In this document: in pieces, positions 55,255 to 64,000 of the stretch
Layout: every line of letters starts with the position of its first letter
How positions within the stretch are numbered: the stretch's first letter is position 1
Assembly (NCBI GenBank): GCA_937872895.1
Contig: CALMUP010000016.1
Coordinates: 1 to 64,000 of the forward strand
Source: an uncultured Verrucomicrobiota bacterium
GTDB lineage: Bacteria > Verrucomicrobiota > Kiritimatiellia > CAIVKH01
Direction: 5' to 3'
DNA: 64,000 nucleotides
Translations under genes and position numbers: made by a program
Notes under the pieces: model-generated
The model's database searches: none
What the model was told of the DNA's origin: nothing
What the model saw: the letters and a program-made list of their open reading frames with translations, nothing else

Positions 55255-56034
55255 ATGGCGGATGCCGCGTCATGGATCCACCTCGGCCGGATGGACGAAC
55301 TGAGCCGGCAGGACTCCCCGCTCCACCGGCTTGATCCGCGCGCCAAGATCCTCGCCACCGGCGCCTACATCGTGGTGGTCATGTCCCTGCCGCGCCATGC
55401 CCTGGCCCCGCTGCTCCCGCTGGCCTCCTTCCCGCTGTTCCTGCTGATCGCCGGCCGGATCCCCGCCGCCGACATCGGTCGCAAGATCGCCCTCGCCGCC
55501 CCCTTCGCCGTACTGATCGGCCTGTTCAACCCGCTGCTCGACCGCACACCGGTCGTCCTGCCCGGCGGTGGTGAACTGGCCGCCGGCTGGTTGTCGTTCG
55601 CCTCGATCCTGGTCCGCTTCACCCTGACGGTCAGCGCGGCCCTGCTCCTCGTCGCCACCACCGGCATGATGCAGCTCGGCGCGGGCCTGCGCCGGCTCGG
55701 CATGCCGCGCGTCTTCAACCAGCAACTGCAGTTCCTCTACCGCTACCTGTTCGTGATCGGGGGCGAAGCCCAATCGATGCTGCGCGCACTGGCCTGCCGC
55801 GTGCCCCGCCTGCGCCGCATCCCGTGGTCGGCCTACGGTTCCTTTACCGGTCAATGGCTACTCCGGTCGCTCGACCGCGCCGAACGGATCCACCGCGCCA
55901 TGGCCCTGCGCGGCTACGACGGACAGGTCCGCTGCCGCCGCGAAACCGCCTTCACCGTCCGCGACCTGGTTTTTCTGCTCGCCTGGCTGGGCGTCTTCGC
56001 CATCATCCGGTTCGCCACGATCTGGACACCATGA
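55255..56034 (+). CDS. cbiQ: ECF transporter T component CbiQ
   Basis: 259 residues with about five membrane helices. The start (LSRQDSPLHRLDPRAKIL) is the CbiQ family signature, and the coupling helices carry RAERIHRAMALRGYDG near the C-terminus (the Ala-Arg-Gly type motif). It links CbiM to the ATPase. It starts 3 bases after cbiM and overlaps cbiO by 4 bases. Confidence 0.92.
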   Translation: MADAASWIHLGRMDELSRQDSPLHRLDPRAKILATGAYIVVVMSLPRHALAPLLPLASFPLFLLIAGRIPAADIGRKIALAAPFAVLIGLFNPLLDRTPVVLPGGGELAAGWLSFASILVRFTLTVSAALLLVATTGMMQLGAGLRRLGMPRVFNQQLQFLYRYLFVIGGEAQSMLRALACRVPRLRRIPWSAYGSFTGQWLLRSLDRAERIHRAMALRGYDGQVRCRRETAFTVRDLVFLLAWLGVFAIIRFATIWTP

Positions 56035-56792
56035 ACCATTCCGCCGGACAACCGAACGCCCACCTCGAGGTCCTTGACCTCGGGTTTGCCTATCCCGACG
56101 GCACGCGGGCCTTGCACGAGGTCAACCTGCGCGTCCAGGCCGGCGAATCGGTCGGCTTGATCGGCGCGAATGGCGCGGGGAAATCGACCCTGCTCTTCCA
56201 CCTCAACGGCTACCACACCCCGGCAACAGGCAAGGTCCGGATCGGCGGAACCGACGTGACGCCCGGCACCGTGGCCGACATCCGTCGCCGCGTCGGCCTT
56301 GTATTCCAGAACCCCGACGACCAGTTGTTCATGCCCACGGTGCGCGAGGACGTGGCCTTCGGACCGCTCTACGCGGGCTGGCCGGAAGCGCGGATCGAGG
56401 CCGCGGTGGAACACGCCCTCGCCCGCACGGGAACGGGCCACCTCGCCGATCGGCCACCCTACCGCCTCTCGGCCGGGGAGAAGCGGGCGGTGGCCATCGC
56501 CACGGCACTCGCCACCGAGCCGGAGATCCTGGTCATGGACGAGCCGTCCGCCAACCTCGACCCGCGCGCGCGCCGACGCCTCATCGACCTCCTGCTCTCG
56601 TTTCCGCACACCCGCATCATCGCCACCCACGACCTCGAACTGGTCGTCGAGACCTGCACCCGGGTCATCGTGCTCGACGCCGGCCGGGTCGTCGCCGAGG
56701 GCCCCACCCGCACCGTGCTTGGCGACGAGGCCCTGATGCTGGCCCACGGCCTCGAACGCCCGCACAGCCTGCTGCACCGGCACCCGCATTGA
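56031..56792 (+). CDS. cbiO: ECF transporter ATP-binding protein CbiO
   Basis: 253 residues. Walker A GANGAGKSTL, Q-loop VFQNPDDQLF, signature LSAGEKRAVAIA (SAGEK rather than SGGQ, typical of CbiO), Walker B ILVMDEPSANLD and switch His ATHDLEL. It powers nickel/cobalt uptake. Its stop codon overlaps the -35 box of the vapB promoter. Confidence 0.93.
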   Translation: MNHSAGQPNAHLEVLDLGFAYPDGTRALHEVNLRVQAGESVGLIGANGAGKSTLLFHLNGYHTPATGKVRIGGTDVTPGTVADIRRRVGLVFQNPDDQLFMPTVREDVAFGPLYAGWPEARIEAAVEHALARTGTGHLADRPPYRLSAGEKRAVAIATALATEPEILVMDEPSANLDPRARRRLIDLLLSFPHTRIIATHDLELVVETCTRVIVLDAGRVVAEGPTRTVLGDEALMLAHGLERPHSLLHRHPH

Positions 56793-56824
56793 CGCGACTC
56801 CTTTTTGCTAGTATAATACTAGCA
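56789..56824 (+). promoter_or_regulatory. vapBC promoter with operator over the -10 box
   Basis: TTGACG (56789-56794), exactly 17 bases, TATAAT (56812-56817). The -10 box sits inside a perfect palindrome TGCTAGTA-TAA-TACTAGCA (56806-56824). This is a near-ideal sigma70 promoter that an antitoxin dimer could block directly. Confidence 0.8.
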
Positions 56825-56842
56825 TTCGAGAAGGAGATGACC

Positions 56843-57061
56843 ATGCCCTCCCTGGTAATCAAGAACCTGCCGCCCGCCCTTCACCGCCGCCTGAAGGAGG
56901 ACGCGAGGGACCATCACCGTTCCATGACCCAACAGGCCATCGTGCTGCTGGAGAATGGTCTGCTCCGGACCCGGTCAATCCCTGCTGCCAAGGCCTACAA
57001 GGGCACCTTCCCGCTCACCGATACGTTTCTTCAGGCAGCCAAGCGGGAAGGCCGTGCATGA
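56843..57061 (+). CDS. VapB/FitA-type antitoxin
   Basis: 72 residues. The ribbon-helix-helix start (MPSLVIKNLPPALHRRLKED) is clear. I prefer the ATG at 56843 (AAGGAG 6 bases before); the ATG at 56837 is too close. It would bind the palindrome at 56806. It overlaps the toxin gene by ATGA. Confidence 0.85.
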   Translation: MPSLVIKNLPPALHRRLKEDARDHHRSMTQQAIVLLENGLLRTRSIPAAKAYKGTFPLTDTFLQAAKREGRA

Positions 57062-57534
57062 TCGTGGTCGACGTCAACATCCTGGCGTTTCACTTCATTC
57101 AGGGCGAGAAGACCGAACGGGTAAAAGCCCTTCGCGCGGTCGATGCCGAATGGGTGGTGCCGGAGTTCTGGTTGGTGGAGTTTCAAAGCATCCTCTGGAA
57201 GTACGTCCGTTTTGGCGGCATGCCGGAAGGACAGGCGCTAGACCTCCTGGATCGGTGCCGGAACCTGATCGCTAGCAACGAGAACACGCCGGTACCGGAC
57301 CGCGCGTTGAGCGATGCCATCGCCTTCGGGATTTCCGTGTACGATGCCCAATACATCTCGCTGGCGAAACAACTGGGGATTGCCTGCATTACCGAGGACA
57401 CGCTCTTGCACAAAGCGTGCCCCGGACTGGCACTTTCCATCAACGACTACATCGCATTCCGCTCCGATCGATCCTCGCTGCGCGAAAAGCGGAAATCCTA
57501 TCGACCGGGATCAAAGCGGTCCAACCCGTCATGA
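57058..57534 (+). CDS. VapC-type PIN ribonuclease toxin
   Basis: 158 residues. A complete PIN domain (start MIVVDVNILAFHFI, acidic residues in VVPEFWLVEF and SVYDAQYISLAKQL), ending with a basic tail of about 25 residues that is longer than usual. The toxin is intact, unlike the vapC at 2450. Its stop overlaps the start of the exonuclease gene at 57531, so the two are co-translated. Confidence 0.88.
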   Translation: MIVVDVNILAFHFIQGEKTERVKALRAVDAEWVVPEFWLVEFQSILWKYVRFGGMPEGQALDLLDRCRNLIASNENTPVPDRALSDAIAFGISVYDAQYISLAKQLGIACITEDTLLHKACPGLALSINDYIAFRSDRSSLREKRKSYRPGSKRSNPS

Positions 57535-58421
57535 AGGCATCGCGAACGCGCAGCGCATTCCTGCATTTGCCCGGGTATGGCCCGAGGAAGATCGAGACCC
57601 TCCAGGCGCGCGGTATTGCGAACTGGGACGACCTCCTGCACCATCATCATCACGACCTTCCCGGTTTCGAGGAAAGTTCACCGGACTGGGTCAAGGCGAT
57701 CCGCCGCGACGAGGCGGCGCTGGCGGCCGGCGACCTCGCCCACCTGGTGGCGACGCTGCACCGCTCCGACCACTGGCGTATCCTCGCCGACTTCCGCGAC
57801 CGCGCGACCTACCTCGACATCGAGACCTCGGGGGACCAGCTCCGCCCGGAGATCACCCTGATCATCGTCAAGCACCGCGGGGTGCTGCACACCTTCACCG
57901 CGGAACACAACCTCGAAGCCTTCCTGCCCTTGCTCGACGAGATCTCCCTGCTGGTGACCTTCAACGGCGCGTCGTTCGATGTTCCGCAACTGGAAAACCA
58001 CTTCCACATCCCGCTGCGCGACCTCCCCCACATCGACCTGCGCTGGTCCTGTTACCATGCCGGCCTGCGCGGCGGCTTGAAGGAGATCGAGCGTTCGATC
58101 GGCCTCGTCCGACCTGCCGACCTGATCGGCATGGACGGCGGCGAGGCGGACTGGCTGTGGCGGCGGTGGAAGGATACCGGCAACCGGAGCCTGCTCCAGC
58201 GCCTGACCCGCTACTGCGCGGCCGACGTGGTCGGCCTGGAACACCTCGCCCACTGGCTGTTCGCCCACCTGGGTGGCGAGCCGTACCCGTCGTACCAATG
58301 GGATGACCTGCGTGGGCTTCCGGCCAGCGAGGCGAGCGCGCCGACACCGGCCCCACCGCCCCCCGCCTCCCCCGACCGCCACCTGCGCGACCGCCTCCGC
58401 CGCAGCCTGCGCTCATCCTGA
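57531..58421 (+). CDS. MrfB/YprB-like RNase H-fold exonuclease
   Basis: 296 residues. The DEDD-type sites are visible: LDIET, FNGASFDVPQLE and YCAADVVGLEH. An N-terminal helix-hairpin segment (FLHLPGYGPRKIETLQARG) can bind DNA. A basic Pro/Ala C-terminal tail follows. In Bacillus the equivalent genes mrfA and mrfB are neighbours; here the helicase is 4.7 kb upstream. The start overlaps the vapC stop (ATGA). Confidence 0.8.
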   Translation: MKASRTRSAFLHLPGYGPRKIETLQARGIANWDDLLHHHHHDLPGFEESSPDWVKAIRRDEAALAAGDLAHLVATLHRSDHWRILADFRDRATYLDIETSGDQLRPEITLIIVKHRGVLHTFTAEHNLEAFLPLLDEISLLVTFNGASFDVPQLENHFHIPLRDLPHIDLRWSCYHAGLRGGLKEIERSIGLVRPADLIGMDGGEADWLWRRWKDTGNRSLLQRLTRYCAADVVGLEHLAHWLFAHLGGEPYPSYQWDDLRGLPASEASAPTPAPPPPASPDRHLRDRLRRSLRSS

Positions 58422-58445
58422 CCCCCCTTCCCCCAAAAGGGGTCA
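58419..58445 (+). terminator. Hairpin at the end of the exonuclease gene
   Basis: TGACCCC (58419-58425) pairs with GGGGTCA (58439-58445), starting at the stop codon. No T-run follows. The sequence AGTGAGGACTGACCCC (minus strand, next to it) resembles the ends of small mobile repeats, so a repeat end is the alternative. Confidence 0.35.
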
Positions 58446-58527
58446 GTCCTCACTATTGACACTCACCGCGGAAAACGGACCGTATTCGGGGTATAAGCGG
58501 CAGGATCGGTGGAAACGATCGAGGACG

Positions 58528-60195
58528 TCAGCGCACCGGCTTGGGTTCCTCGAGGCCGGCGAGGAGGCCGATGATATGGGGCAGCAGTTGTTTCTTGCGG
58601 CTGACCACGTTGCCCATCTCGAACAGGCGTTCCTCGCGCGGCGGGTAGTCCACCGCCTCGATGAAGTCATGGTTCCCGGAAACGAGCAGCATGCTGTTCT
58701 GGCGGGTGAGGTCGGTAACCATCAGCGCGACGAAATGGTAGCGGCGTTCGGCGACCAGGTCATCCAGGGCCCGCTCGATCTCGGCCTTGCGCTCCCAGAA
58801 CCGTTCGAGGCCGTTCTCCTCGACCTGGGCAATGGCAAAGCGCCAACCGCCTTCGGTGTATTCCTTGCAATCGAGGCGGACCGCCTTGTCGGGTGCATAC
58901 ATCTCCAGAGCGGAGCCGGCGGCAAAAAAGTCGGCGGCGAACCGGTCGATGTCGATGCCCGCCGTCGAGGCGATCCAGTGCAGCATGGAGCGATCGACCT
59001 CGGTGGTGGTGGGCGAGGTGAGCTTCAGCGTGTCGGAAATCATGCCCGCGGCGAGGCAGTAGGCCACGCCCTTGTCCGGGGTCAGGCCGCTGCTGCGGAA
59101 GAACCGGGCGACGATGGTGCAGGTCGAACCGACCGGTTCATTATGAAAGTGAATCGGCTCGCGCGAGATCAATCCGCCGCCAAGACGGTGGTGATCGATG
59201 ACCTCGAGGATCTCCGCGTCCTCGGCACCGGGGACCGCCTGGTTGATTTCATTGTGGTCGACCAGGATCAGTTGCGTCGGTTGCGGCGCGATGAGGTCGG
59301 ACTTGGAAAACACGCCGACCAGCCGGTGGTCGTCATCGACCACCGGGAACAGGACCATCGGCGATTTCTGGACCTGCTTGCGGACATCCTGCACGAGGGT
59401 GTCGGCGGAGAAGCTCAGGAAATCGTGGTCGATGGCGCGGGTGATGCGCTTGGCCCCGCGCATCAGGAGCGTCGTTGTCGCGGTATCGAGGGCGCTGGTC
59501 AGCACGGAAACCCCGCGTTCACGGGCGAGGGAGATCAGGCCGCTGGAAAGCTGGTATCCGCCGGTGACCACAAGGCTGCGCACGCCGTATTCGATGGCGG
59601 GGAGCTGAACGGTCGGCCGGTCGCCCGCGACGATCACCAGGTTGGCGGCGGGAAACTGGTGCATGCGTTTGGTGAAATTGTCGGCGCTCATCGCCCCGAC
59701 CATCACGGTCAGGGTTTCCTCGCGGTCGGGATCGACCTCATGCTGGAACGAGCCGTGCACGACCTTGGCGATGCGGCGCAGGCTCGATTCGATATTCCGA
59801 TTGTCGATCGGATCATCGCTGTCGGGCAGGAGCAATTCGAGCAGGTTGAGCAACGAGCACATGCCATTCAGGTTGCCGGACTCGTCGAGCACCGGGATGG
59901 CGCGCAGGCTACGCTGGCGCATCCGCTCGTAGACATCGACCAGCGAATCGTTGACACCCGCCGTGACCACATCGCGGCGGCAGATGCGCCCGGCGCGCGG
60001 CCGGACATCGAGCAGGATCTTGGGGGGTTCGACGCCGGCGCGCTCCAGCGCCATCCGGGTGCGGGCATTGGCATCGCCGCAGGCGGCGGCCACGGCGTCG
60101 GGCCGCGAGGTGGCGCGCAGGTAGTCCGCGTAGCCGATCGCCGAGCAGATCGCATCGGTATCGGGATTCTTGTGGCCGATCACATAAACGGTCAT
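58528..60195 (-). CDS. Family II inorganic pyrophosphatase with CBS-DRTGG insert
   Basis: 555 residues, much longer than simple family II enzymes (about 310). GHKNPDTDAICSAIGYADYL is the N-terminal metal site. A CBS pair with an intervening DRTGG-type domain spans about 65-300 (VTAGVNDSLVDVYERM, then FSKSDLI). VDHNEINQAVPG, DHHRLGG and the C-terminal DHHA2 half follow. CBS domains of this family bind adenine nucleotides. It overlaps rsmE by 4 bases. Confidence 0.9.
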   Translation of the reverse strand: MTVYVIGHKNPDTDAICSAIGYADYLRATSRPDAVAAACGDANARTRMALERAGVEPPKILLDVRPRAGRICRRDVVTAGVNDSLVDVYERMRQRSLRAIPVLDESGNLNGMCSLLNLLELLLPDSDDPIDNRNIESSLRRIAKVVHGSFQHEVDPDREETLTVMVGAMSADNFTKRMHQFPAANLVIVAGDRPTVQLPAIEYGVRSLVVTGGYQLSSGLISLARERGVSVLTSALDTATTTLLMRGAKRITRAIDHDFLSFSADTLVQDVRKQVQKSPMVLFPVVDDDHRLVGVFSKSDLIAPQPTQLILVDHNEINQAVPGAEDAEILEVIDHHRLGGGLISREPIHFHNEPVGSTCTIVARFFRSSGLTPDKGVAYCLAAGMISDTLKLTSPTTTEVDRSMLHWIASTAGIDIDRFAADFFAAGSALEMYAPDKAVRLDCKEYTEGGWRFAIAQVEENGLERFWERKAEIERALDDLVAERRYHFVALMVTDLTRQNSMLLVSGNHDFIEAVDYPPREERLFEMGNVVSRKKQLLPHIIGLLAGLEEPKPVR

Positions 60196-60968
60196 ACGGA
60201 CTCCGGGTTGCGCACGGTGCCGGCCTCGAGGCCTGCGCCGGTGAATTCATACTGCAGGACGCTGATGACATAGAGGGCGGCGGTTTCGCTGCGCAGCACC
60301 TGGTCGCCGAGCGACACCATGCGGGCGCCGGCGTTGCGCGCGGCGGCGCGTTCGCGGGCGGTGAGGTCGCCTTCGGGGCCGACGAGGAAAGCCACCCGGC
60401 GCGGCCGGTGGGCGCGCGAGGATGCGATGACCTGGCGCAGCGGCAGGCTGTCCGGATCCAGCGAGCAGGTCATGAGAAGGTCGAACCGCGGCATCGCGGC
60501 CAGGTAGTCGAGCAGCGGCCGGACCGGGTGCACCTCCGGCATCCACCAGCAACCGCTCTGCTTCGCTGCGCTGAGCACGATCTTGTTCCAGCGTTCGCGC
60601 TTGCCGGCATCCTCCCCGGCCTTCAACCGCACCACCGCCTGATCGCTGACCACCGGAACGATGTGGCGCACCCCCAGCTCGGTGGCTTTCTGGAGAATCA
60701 GATCCATCTTCTGTTCGCGCGGCAGGGCCTGGATCAGGGTGATCTCCACCGGGGGTGGCGGATGATTCGATTGCTGGAGAATCGTGAGTTGCGCCTCCTT
60801 GCGGGTGGTGGCGGCGATGCGGGCGAGGGCTTGGCGGCCGCGCCCGTCCATCAGCGTCACCTGTTCGCCCGGTTCGCTGCGCACGACATGGAGCAGGTGG
60901 TGGGCCTCTTCGCCGGAGAGGATCACGTCCTCGGCGGACCAGCGTTCGGCGTCGACGAAATAGCGCAT
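60192..60968 (-). CDS. rsmE: 16S rRNA m3U1498 methyltransferase
   Basis: 258 residues. The SPOUT-type C-terminal domain has KATELGVRHIVPVVSDQAVV, then LVGPEGDLTARE and VSLGDQVLRSETAALYVISV, the RsmE pattern including the knot. The N-terminal PUA-like part begins MRYFVDAERWSAEDVILSG. It methylates U1498 of 16S rRNA. It lies 93 bases after dnaJ. Confidence 0.94.
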   Translation of the reverse strand: MRYFVDAERWSAEDVILSGEEAHHLLHVVRSEPGEQVTLMDGRGRQALARIAATTRKEAQLTILQQSNHPPPPVEITLIQALPREQKMDLILQKATELGVRHIVPVVSDQAVVRLKAGEDAGKRERWNKIVLSAAKQSGCWWMPEVHPVRPLLDYLAAMPRFDLLMTCSLDPDSLPLRQVIASSRAHRPRRVAFLVGPEGDLTARERAAARNAGARMVSLGDQVLRSETAALYVISVLQYEFTGAGLEAGTVRNPESV

Positions 60969-61061
60969 GGGGGGATCATGGCCGATTCACGCGGGGATTT
61001 CCAGCCATTGGACACCTCCGTGCAGGAATTTTCCGGGGCCTGGAACGGGCCGCCGGAGCGG

Positions 61062-62243
61062 TTATGCGGTACGGTTGTCCCGCTTGTGGTAGAATTGCTC
61101 GGCAACGCGGCGCGCCGATTTCAACTGCGGGTAGGTATCCTCGGTACATTCCGCGGCGAAGGCTTCGAGGGCCTTGCGCTGGCGACGGTCGAGGTCGGTC
61201 GGTACCTCCACCACCACGCGCACGTGCTGGTCGCCAGGGCGACCGCCGTTGACGCCGGTGATGCCCTTGCCCTTGAGCCGCAGCACGGTGCCGCTGGCGG
61301 TACCGGACGGGATTTTCAGGCTGGCATAGCCCTGCACGGTCGGGACTTCGATGCTGCCGCCGAGTACGGCGACATCGAACGGGATCGGCATCTCGACGAT
61401 CACGTCATCGCCGTGGCGCTGGAAGAACGGGTGTGGCTTCACATGCACCACGACATAGAGATCGCCGGGTGGTCCGCCGCGGGCGCCGCCTTCGCCCTTG
61501 CCGGCCAGGCGCAGGCGCGAGCCGGTTTCAACGCCGGCCGGGATGCGCAGCGTGATGCTCTTGCGGGTCTTGACGCGGCCTTCGCCGCGGCATTCGCGGC
61601 ACGGGTTGGTGATGGTTTCGCCCGCACCGTTGCAGGACGGGCAGGTCTGGCGCACCTGGATGAAGCCGTTGCCCATGATCACCGTGCCGCTGCCATTGCA
61701 ACGCCGGCAGCTCTCCCGTTTGCTGTCAGCGCCGAGGCCGGTGCCGTGGCAGGTCGGGCATTCATCCATCAGCGAAAGGGTCATCTCGTGCTGCGAGCCG
61801 AAGACGGCCTCCTCGAATTCGATCTCGAGGTCGTAGCGCAGGTCGGCCCCGCGCATCGAGGCGTCGCGCGAGGCGCGGCGTCCGCCGCCTCCGAAGAAAT
61901 CGTCGAAGATGCTGCCTCCGCCGCCCATCGCGCCCATGAAGGTGCGCAGGGCCTCCTCGAGGTCGATGCCGCCGCCAAAGCCCCCGCTGAATCCGCCACC
62001 GCCCCCGCCGGGGCCGAACGCGGCCGAACCGAACTGGTCGTAGCGTTGGCGTTTGTCGGGATCGCTGAGGATCTCGTAGGCCTCGGTGATTTCCTTGAAT
62101 TTCTCCTCGGCCTCCTTGTTGCCCGGATTCTTGTCCGGGTGGTACTGGATGGCGAGTTTGCGGTAGGCCTTCTTCAATTCCTCGGCGGAGGCGTCACGGG
62201 CCACGCCCAGGGTGGCATAGAAATCCTTGTTCTTCGGGGCCAT
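61062..62243 (-). CDS. dnaJ: Chaperone DnaJ
   Basis: 393 residues. The J domain holds HPD ([14 protein letters not shown]), followed by a Gly/Phe-rich region, four CxxCxGxG-type zinc repeats ([32 protein letters not shown]) and the C-terminal substrate domains. It is the co-chaperone of DnaK. It starts 2 bases after the grpE stop. Confidence 0.97.
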   Translation of the reverse strand: MAPKNKDFYATLGVARDASAEELKKAYRKLAIQYHPDKNPGNKEAEEKFKEITEAYEILSDPDKRQRYDQFGSAAFGPGGGGGGFSGGFGGGIDLEEALRTFMGAMGGGGSIFDDFFGGGGRRASRDASMRGADLRYDLEIEFEEAVFGSQHEMTLSLMDECPTCHGTGLGADSKRESCRRCNGSGTVIMGNGFIQVRQTCPSCNGAGETITNPCRECRGEGRVKTRKSITLRIPAGVETGSRLRLAGKGEGGARGGPPGDLYVVVHVKPHPFFQRHGDDVIVEMPIPFDVAVLGGSIEVPTVQGYASLKIPSGTASGTVLRLKGKGITGVNGGRPGDQHVRVVVEVPTDLDRRQRKALEAFAAECTEDTYPQLKSARRVAEQFYHKRDNRTA

Positions 62244-62245
62244 GG

Positions 62246-62821
62246 TCAGTTCCCATCCGTGGCGGGGCCGCTGGAGACGACGACCTGGAGCGGGCGGATC
62301 AGCTTGTCACCGAGCTTGTAGCCGCGCCGCGTTTCGGCGATGACCACATCGGCCGGGTACTCCGTGCTGGGCAGGTGGCTGATCGCCTCGTGCTGGTGCG
62401 GATCAAACGCGGTTCCCGGGGCCACGGTCAGCACGGTCACCCCCTGTTTTTTCAACACCCCGAGCAGTTGGTCATAGACCAGCTTGAAGCCATCGAGCAC
62501 GGCGGCCGGCGTGCTGTGTTTCGCGGCGGTGGCGAGGCCGAGTTCGTAGTGGTCGACCACGGCCAGCAGATCCTTGATCATCGACTCGGCGGCAAACGCC
62601 TGCCATTCCTGGCGTTCACGGGCGCTGCGTTTGCGGAAGTTGTCGAAATCGGCCTGCAGGCGAAGCAAGCGATCCTTCAGCAGGGCGGATTCGCCCGGTG
62701 CGGCGGGTGCTTCGGCCGGGATCGCCTCCGGAGCGGTGGCTTCGGCTGGTTCCACCGGGATGGTTCCATCGGCGACGGTCTCACCGGCATCGGCGTTGGC
62801 TGGTATGTCGTTCGTGTTCAT
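62246..62821 (-). CDS. grpE: Nucleotide exchange factor GrpE
   Basis: 191 residues. An acidic Ala/Glu-rich N-terminus precedes a coiled coil ([20 protein letters not shown]) and the beta domain ending in [20 protein letters not shown] and [25 protein letters not shown] precedes the ATG. No CIRCE element is visible upstream. Confidence 0.95.
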   Translation of the reverse strand: MNTNDIPANADAGETVADGTIPVEPAEATAPEAIPAEAPAAPGESALLKDRLLRLQADFDNFRKRSARERQEWQAFAAESMIKDLLAVVDHYELGLATAAKHSTPAAVLDGFKLVYDQLLGVLKKQGVTVLTVAPGTAFDPHQHEAISHLPSTEYPADVVIAETRRGYKLGDKLIRPLQVVVSSGPATDGN

Positions 62822-62909
62822 GAAGCACCTTACTCACGGGAAGGGGTGATGGGCCGGCGGCCGCGAGGCTCCGGCCCGGAAGCGGTGGATTATACCACAA
62901 CGGCGGGAA

Positions 62910-63395
62910 TTACAAGAGTTTCGTGACGCGCAGGCAGTTGCCGGAGCTGGTGCCGCGTTCGTAGGTCACGTCGTCCACGAACTTCTGGATGATGAACATG
63001 CCGAGGCCGCGCTGGCGCTCGTGCTGGAGATACTCTTCCGGATCCACCACGTTCTGGGACTCGAAGTCGAATCCTTTGCCGCGGTCGAATACCTCGATGA
63101 CGATCCGGTCCTTGCACTGCATCAGGTTGATGCGCAGGCCGGGATGGTTCGGGTTGTTGAGAGTGGCGCTTTCACCGCCATAGCTGTGCTCGATGACATT
63201 GGCGCAGGCCTCGTCCACGGCCATTTCCAGTTGCGCCGCCTTGAACTCGGACATGCCGGCGCGGGCGCTCATGTCGATGACCGACTGGCGGATCATCCGC
63301 AGGTAGCTGTAGCGGCACGGGAGGTGAAGGGTGACGAACCCCTCCAGCGCCATCTCCTGATCATCCGGTTGCGGCTCGTTCATGACGGGCATCAT
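62910..63395 (-). CDS. Anti-sigma factor serine/threonine kinase (RsbW-type)
   Basis: 161 residues, GHKL fold: N box LEMAVDEACANVIEHSYGG, then IEVFDRGKGFDFES and QRGLGMFIIQKFVDDV. It would bind and inhibit a sigma factor and phosphorylate the STAS protein encoded just upstream. Its first bases overlap the STAS stop codon (ATGA). 62822-62909 holds a GGGCCGG/CCGGCCC hairpin (62851-62877) that may end the transcript. Confidence 0.9.
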   Translation of the reverse strand: MMPVMNEPQPDDQEMALEGFVTLHLPCRYSYLRMIRQSVIDMSARAGMSEFKAAQLEMAVDEACANVIEHSYGGESATLNNPNHPGLRINLMQCKDRIVIEVFDRGKGFDFESQNVVDPEEYLQHERQRGLGMFIIQKFVDDVTYERGTSSGNCLRVTKLL

Positions 63396-63742
63396 CCTTG
63401 GGAAAACTTGCTCACGGCCAAATGGGTATCCGGAAAGATCTGCAGCATCTTGTCGAAGCCGAGCAGCTCGACGATGCTGAAGATCTTCGGGGTCAGGGCG
63501 GCCAGCTTCAGATCGCCCCCCTGCTCGCGGACCCGGCGGGCGAACCCGATCAACGCACCAAGCGAGGCGCTGTTGATGTAGTCGAGGTTGGCGCAGTCGA
63601 GCACGATCCGGTTGCGCTGGCGGTCGCGCAATTGGGTGAAGGCCTGCTCGAGGCGGGGGAAGGAGTAGGCATCCAATGCGCCGTCGAGGCGAAGAATGTC
63701 CACGGTGGCCACGGTTTCATGCTTGATTTGACATTCTCTCAT
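63392..63742 (-). CDS. STAS-domain anti-sigma factor antagonist
   Basis: 116 residues from the ATG at 63742, 16 bases after the phosphatase stop; an in-frame ATG at 63784 inside the phosphatase gene is the alternative. LRLDGALDAYSFPRLEQAF and LDCANLDYINSASLGALIGF are typical STAS; the conserved phospho-Ser lies in YINSASLG. Confidence 0.9.
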   Translation of the reverse strand: MRECQIKHETVATVDILRLDGALDAYSFPRLEQAFTQLRDRQRNRIVLDCANLDYINSASLGALIGFARRVREQGGDLKLAALTPKIFSIVELLGFDKMLQIFPDTHLAVSKFSQG

Positions 63743-63758
63743 AGCAGTAGGGATAGGA

Positions 63759-64000
63759 TTACTCTTTTGTGATGTGGAGCGCAAGCAAAGTCATGTCATC
63801 GTATTGGGGGTCGTCGCTAACGAACCGCTGGATGCGCTGCCGGACGTTGTTCAGCAGGCTGTGGGCGCCTTCGGAGGACGACAGGCTGCAGGCCTCGATG
63901 AACGAGTCCATGCCCCACTCCTCCTTGGCCGCGTTCATGGCCTCGGTGATGCCGTCGGTGTACAGGACAACCAGGTCGCCGCGACCGAGGGTGACGGTTT
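63759..64000 (-). CDS. PP2C/SpoIIE-type phosphatase (C-terminal part only)
   Basis: The last 80 residues read in frame from the window end: VTLGRGDLVVLYTDGITEAM and, near the C-terminus, DPQYDDMTLLALHITKE. TDGITEA and DDMTLLAL are the last PP2C/SpoIIE motifs with a metal-binding Asp. The gene continues beyond 64000. It would dephosphorylate the STAS protein, completing a partner-switching module. Confidence 0.85.
   Translation of the reverse strand, partial: TVTLGRGDLVVLYTDGITEAMNAAKEEWGMDSFIEACSLSSSEGAHSLLNNVRQRIQRFVSDDPQYDDMTLLALHITKE

Overview
This is a GC-rich bacterial chromosome segment. It is densely packed, and many adjacent stop and start codons overlap as ATGA. Gene content suggests a Gram-negative, envelope-rich bacterium: outer-membrane efflux protein, two lipoproteins, lipocalin, TM/OmpA-like proteins. 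The combination of GH57 glycogen enzymes, DUF1573-rhodanese-DoxX, Anbu-type protease and REP/RAYT elements would fit a Verrucomicrobiota/Kiritimatiellota-type (PVC) organism. That placement is an inference from gene content; no rRNA or marker alignment was possible.

Layout. 1-1167 is an AT-richer, repeat-rich margin with a 46-aa peptide gene coupled to a four-helix membrane protein, then a block of back-to-back hairpins. 1168-10134 (minus strand) is a glycogen/alpha-glucan region: GH57, a broken vapC with its intact antitoxin, a second GH57, glgA, an unknown gene, glgB and a soluble histidine kinase. 10304-16418 holds a small unknown protein and a tight plus-strand cluster with three glycosyltransferases, a CPBP protease, a half-size TSUP transporter and a DUF493 protein. 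16848-18860 carries a LacI regulator and a coiled-coil protein with a KTSC-like end. 19061-23307 is a DtxR-type regulator translationally coupled to an Fbp-type iron ABC transporter. 23444-25405 is DUF1573, rhodanese and DoxX/MauE.

25406-29767 is an accessory stretch of less biased composition. It has a beta-helix exported protein, an exported unknown, decayed copies of a repeat module, and a ParD-like antitoxin next to a toxin gene broken by one in-frame stop. 29768-37141 is housekeeping (topoisomerase IV, mazG, dapF) with a CBM20-only protein and a degenerate HAD protein. 37289-39892 is parB, an M28-like lipoprotein with altered active site, and an Anbu-like protease. 40114-45901 is a metal RND efflux operon with a severely shortened adaptor and a tandem inverted-repeat element at its start. 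46080-50293 has a lipocalin, a CAT-anticodon tRNA, a zinc-ribbon coiled-coil protein and an unusual partition locus: ParB-like, ParA, and a ParB-domain/TM/OmpA-like fusion.

50364-58421 contains an MrfA-like helicase and an MrfB/YprB-like exonuclease separated by a REP array with its RAYT transposase, a nikR-cbiMQO nickel/cobalt uptake operon and a vapBC pair. 58528-62821 (minus) is grpE-dnaJ-rsmE and a CBS-type pyrophosphatase. 62910-64000 (minus) is a partner-switching module: phosphatase (cut by the window end), STAS antagonist, anti-sigma kinase.

The most unusual item is 46820-50293. It holds the window's only ParA, directly coupled to a predicted membrane-anchored ParB-domain protein that lacks the DNA-binding domain, while the canonical ParB gene sits 11 kb away.
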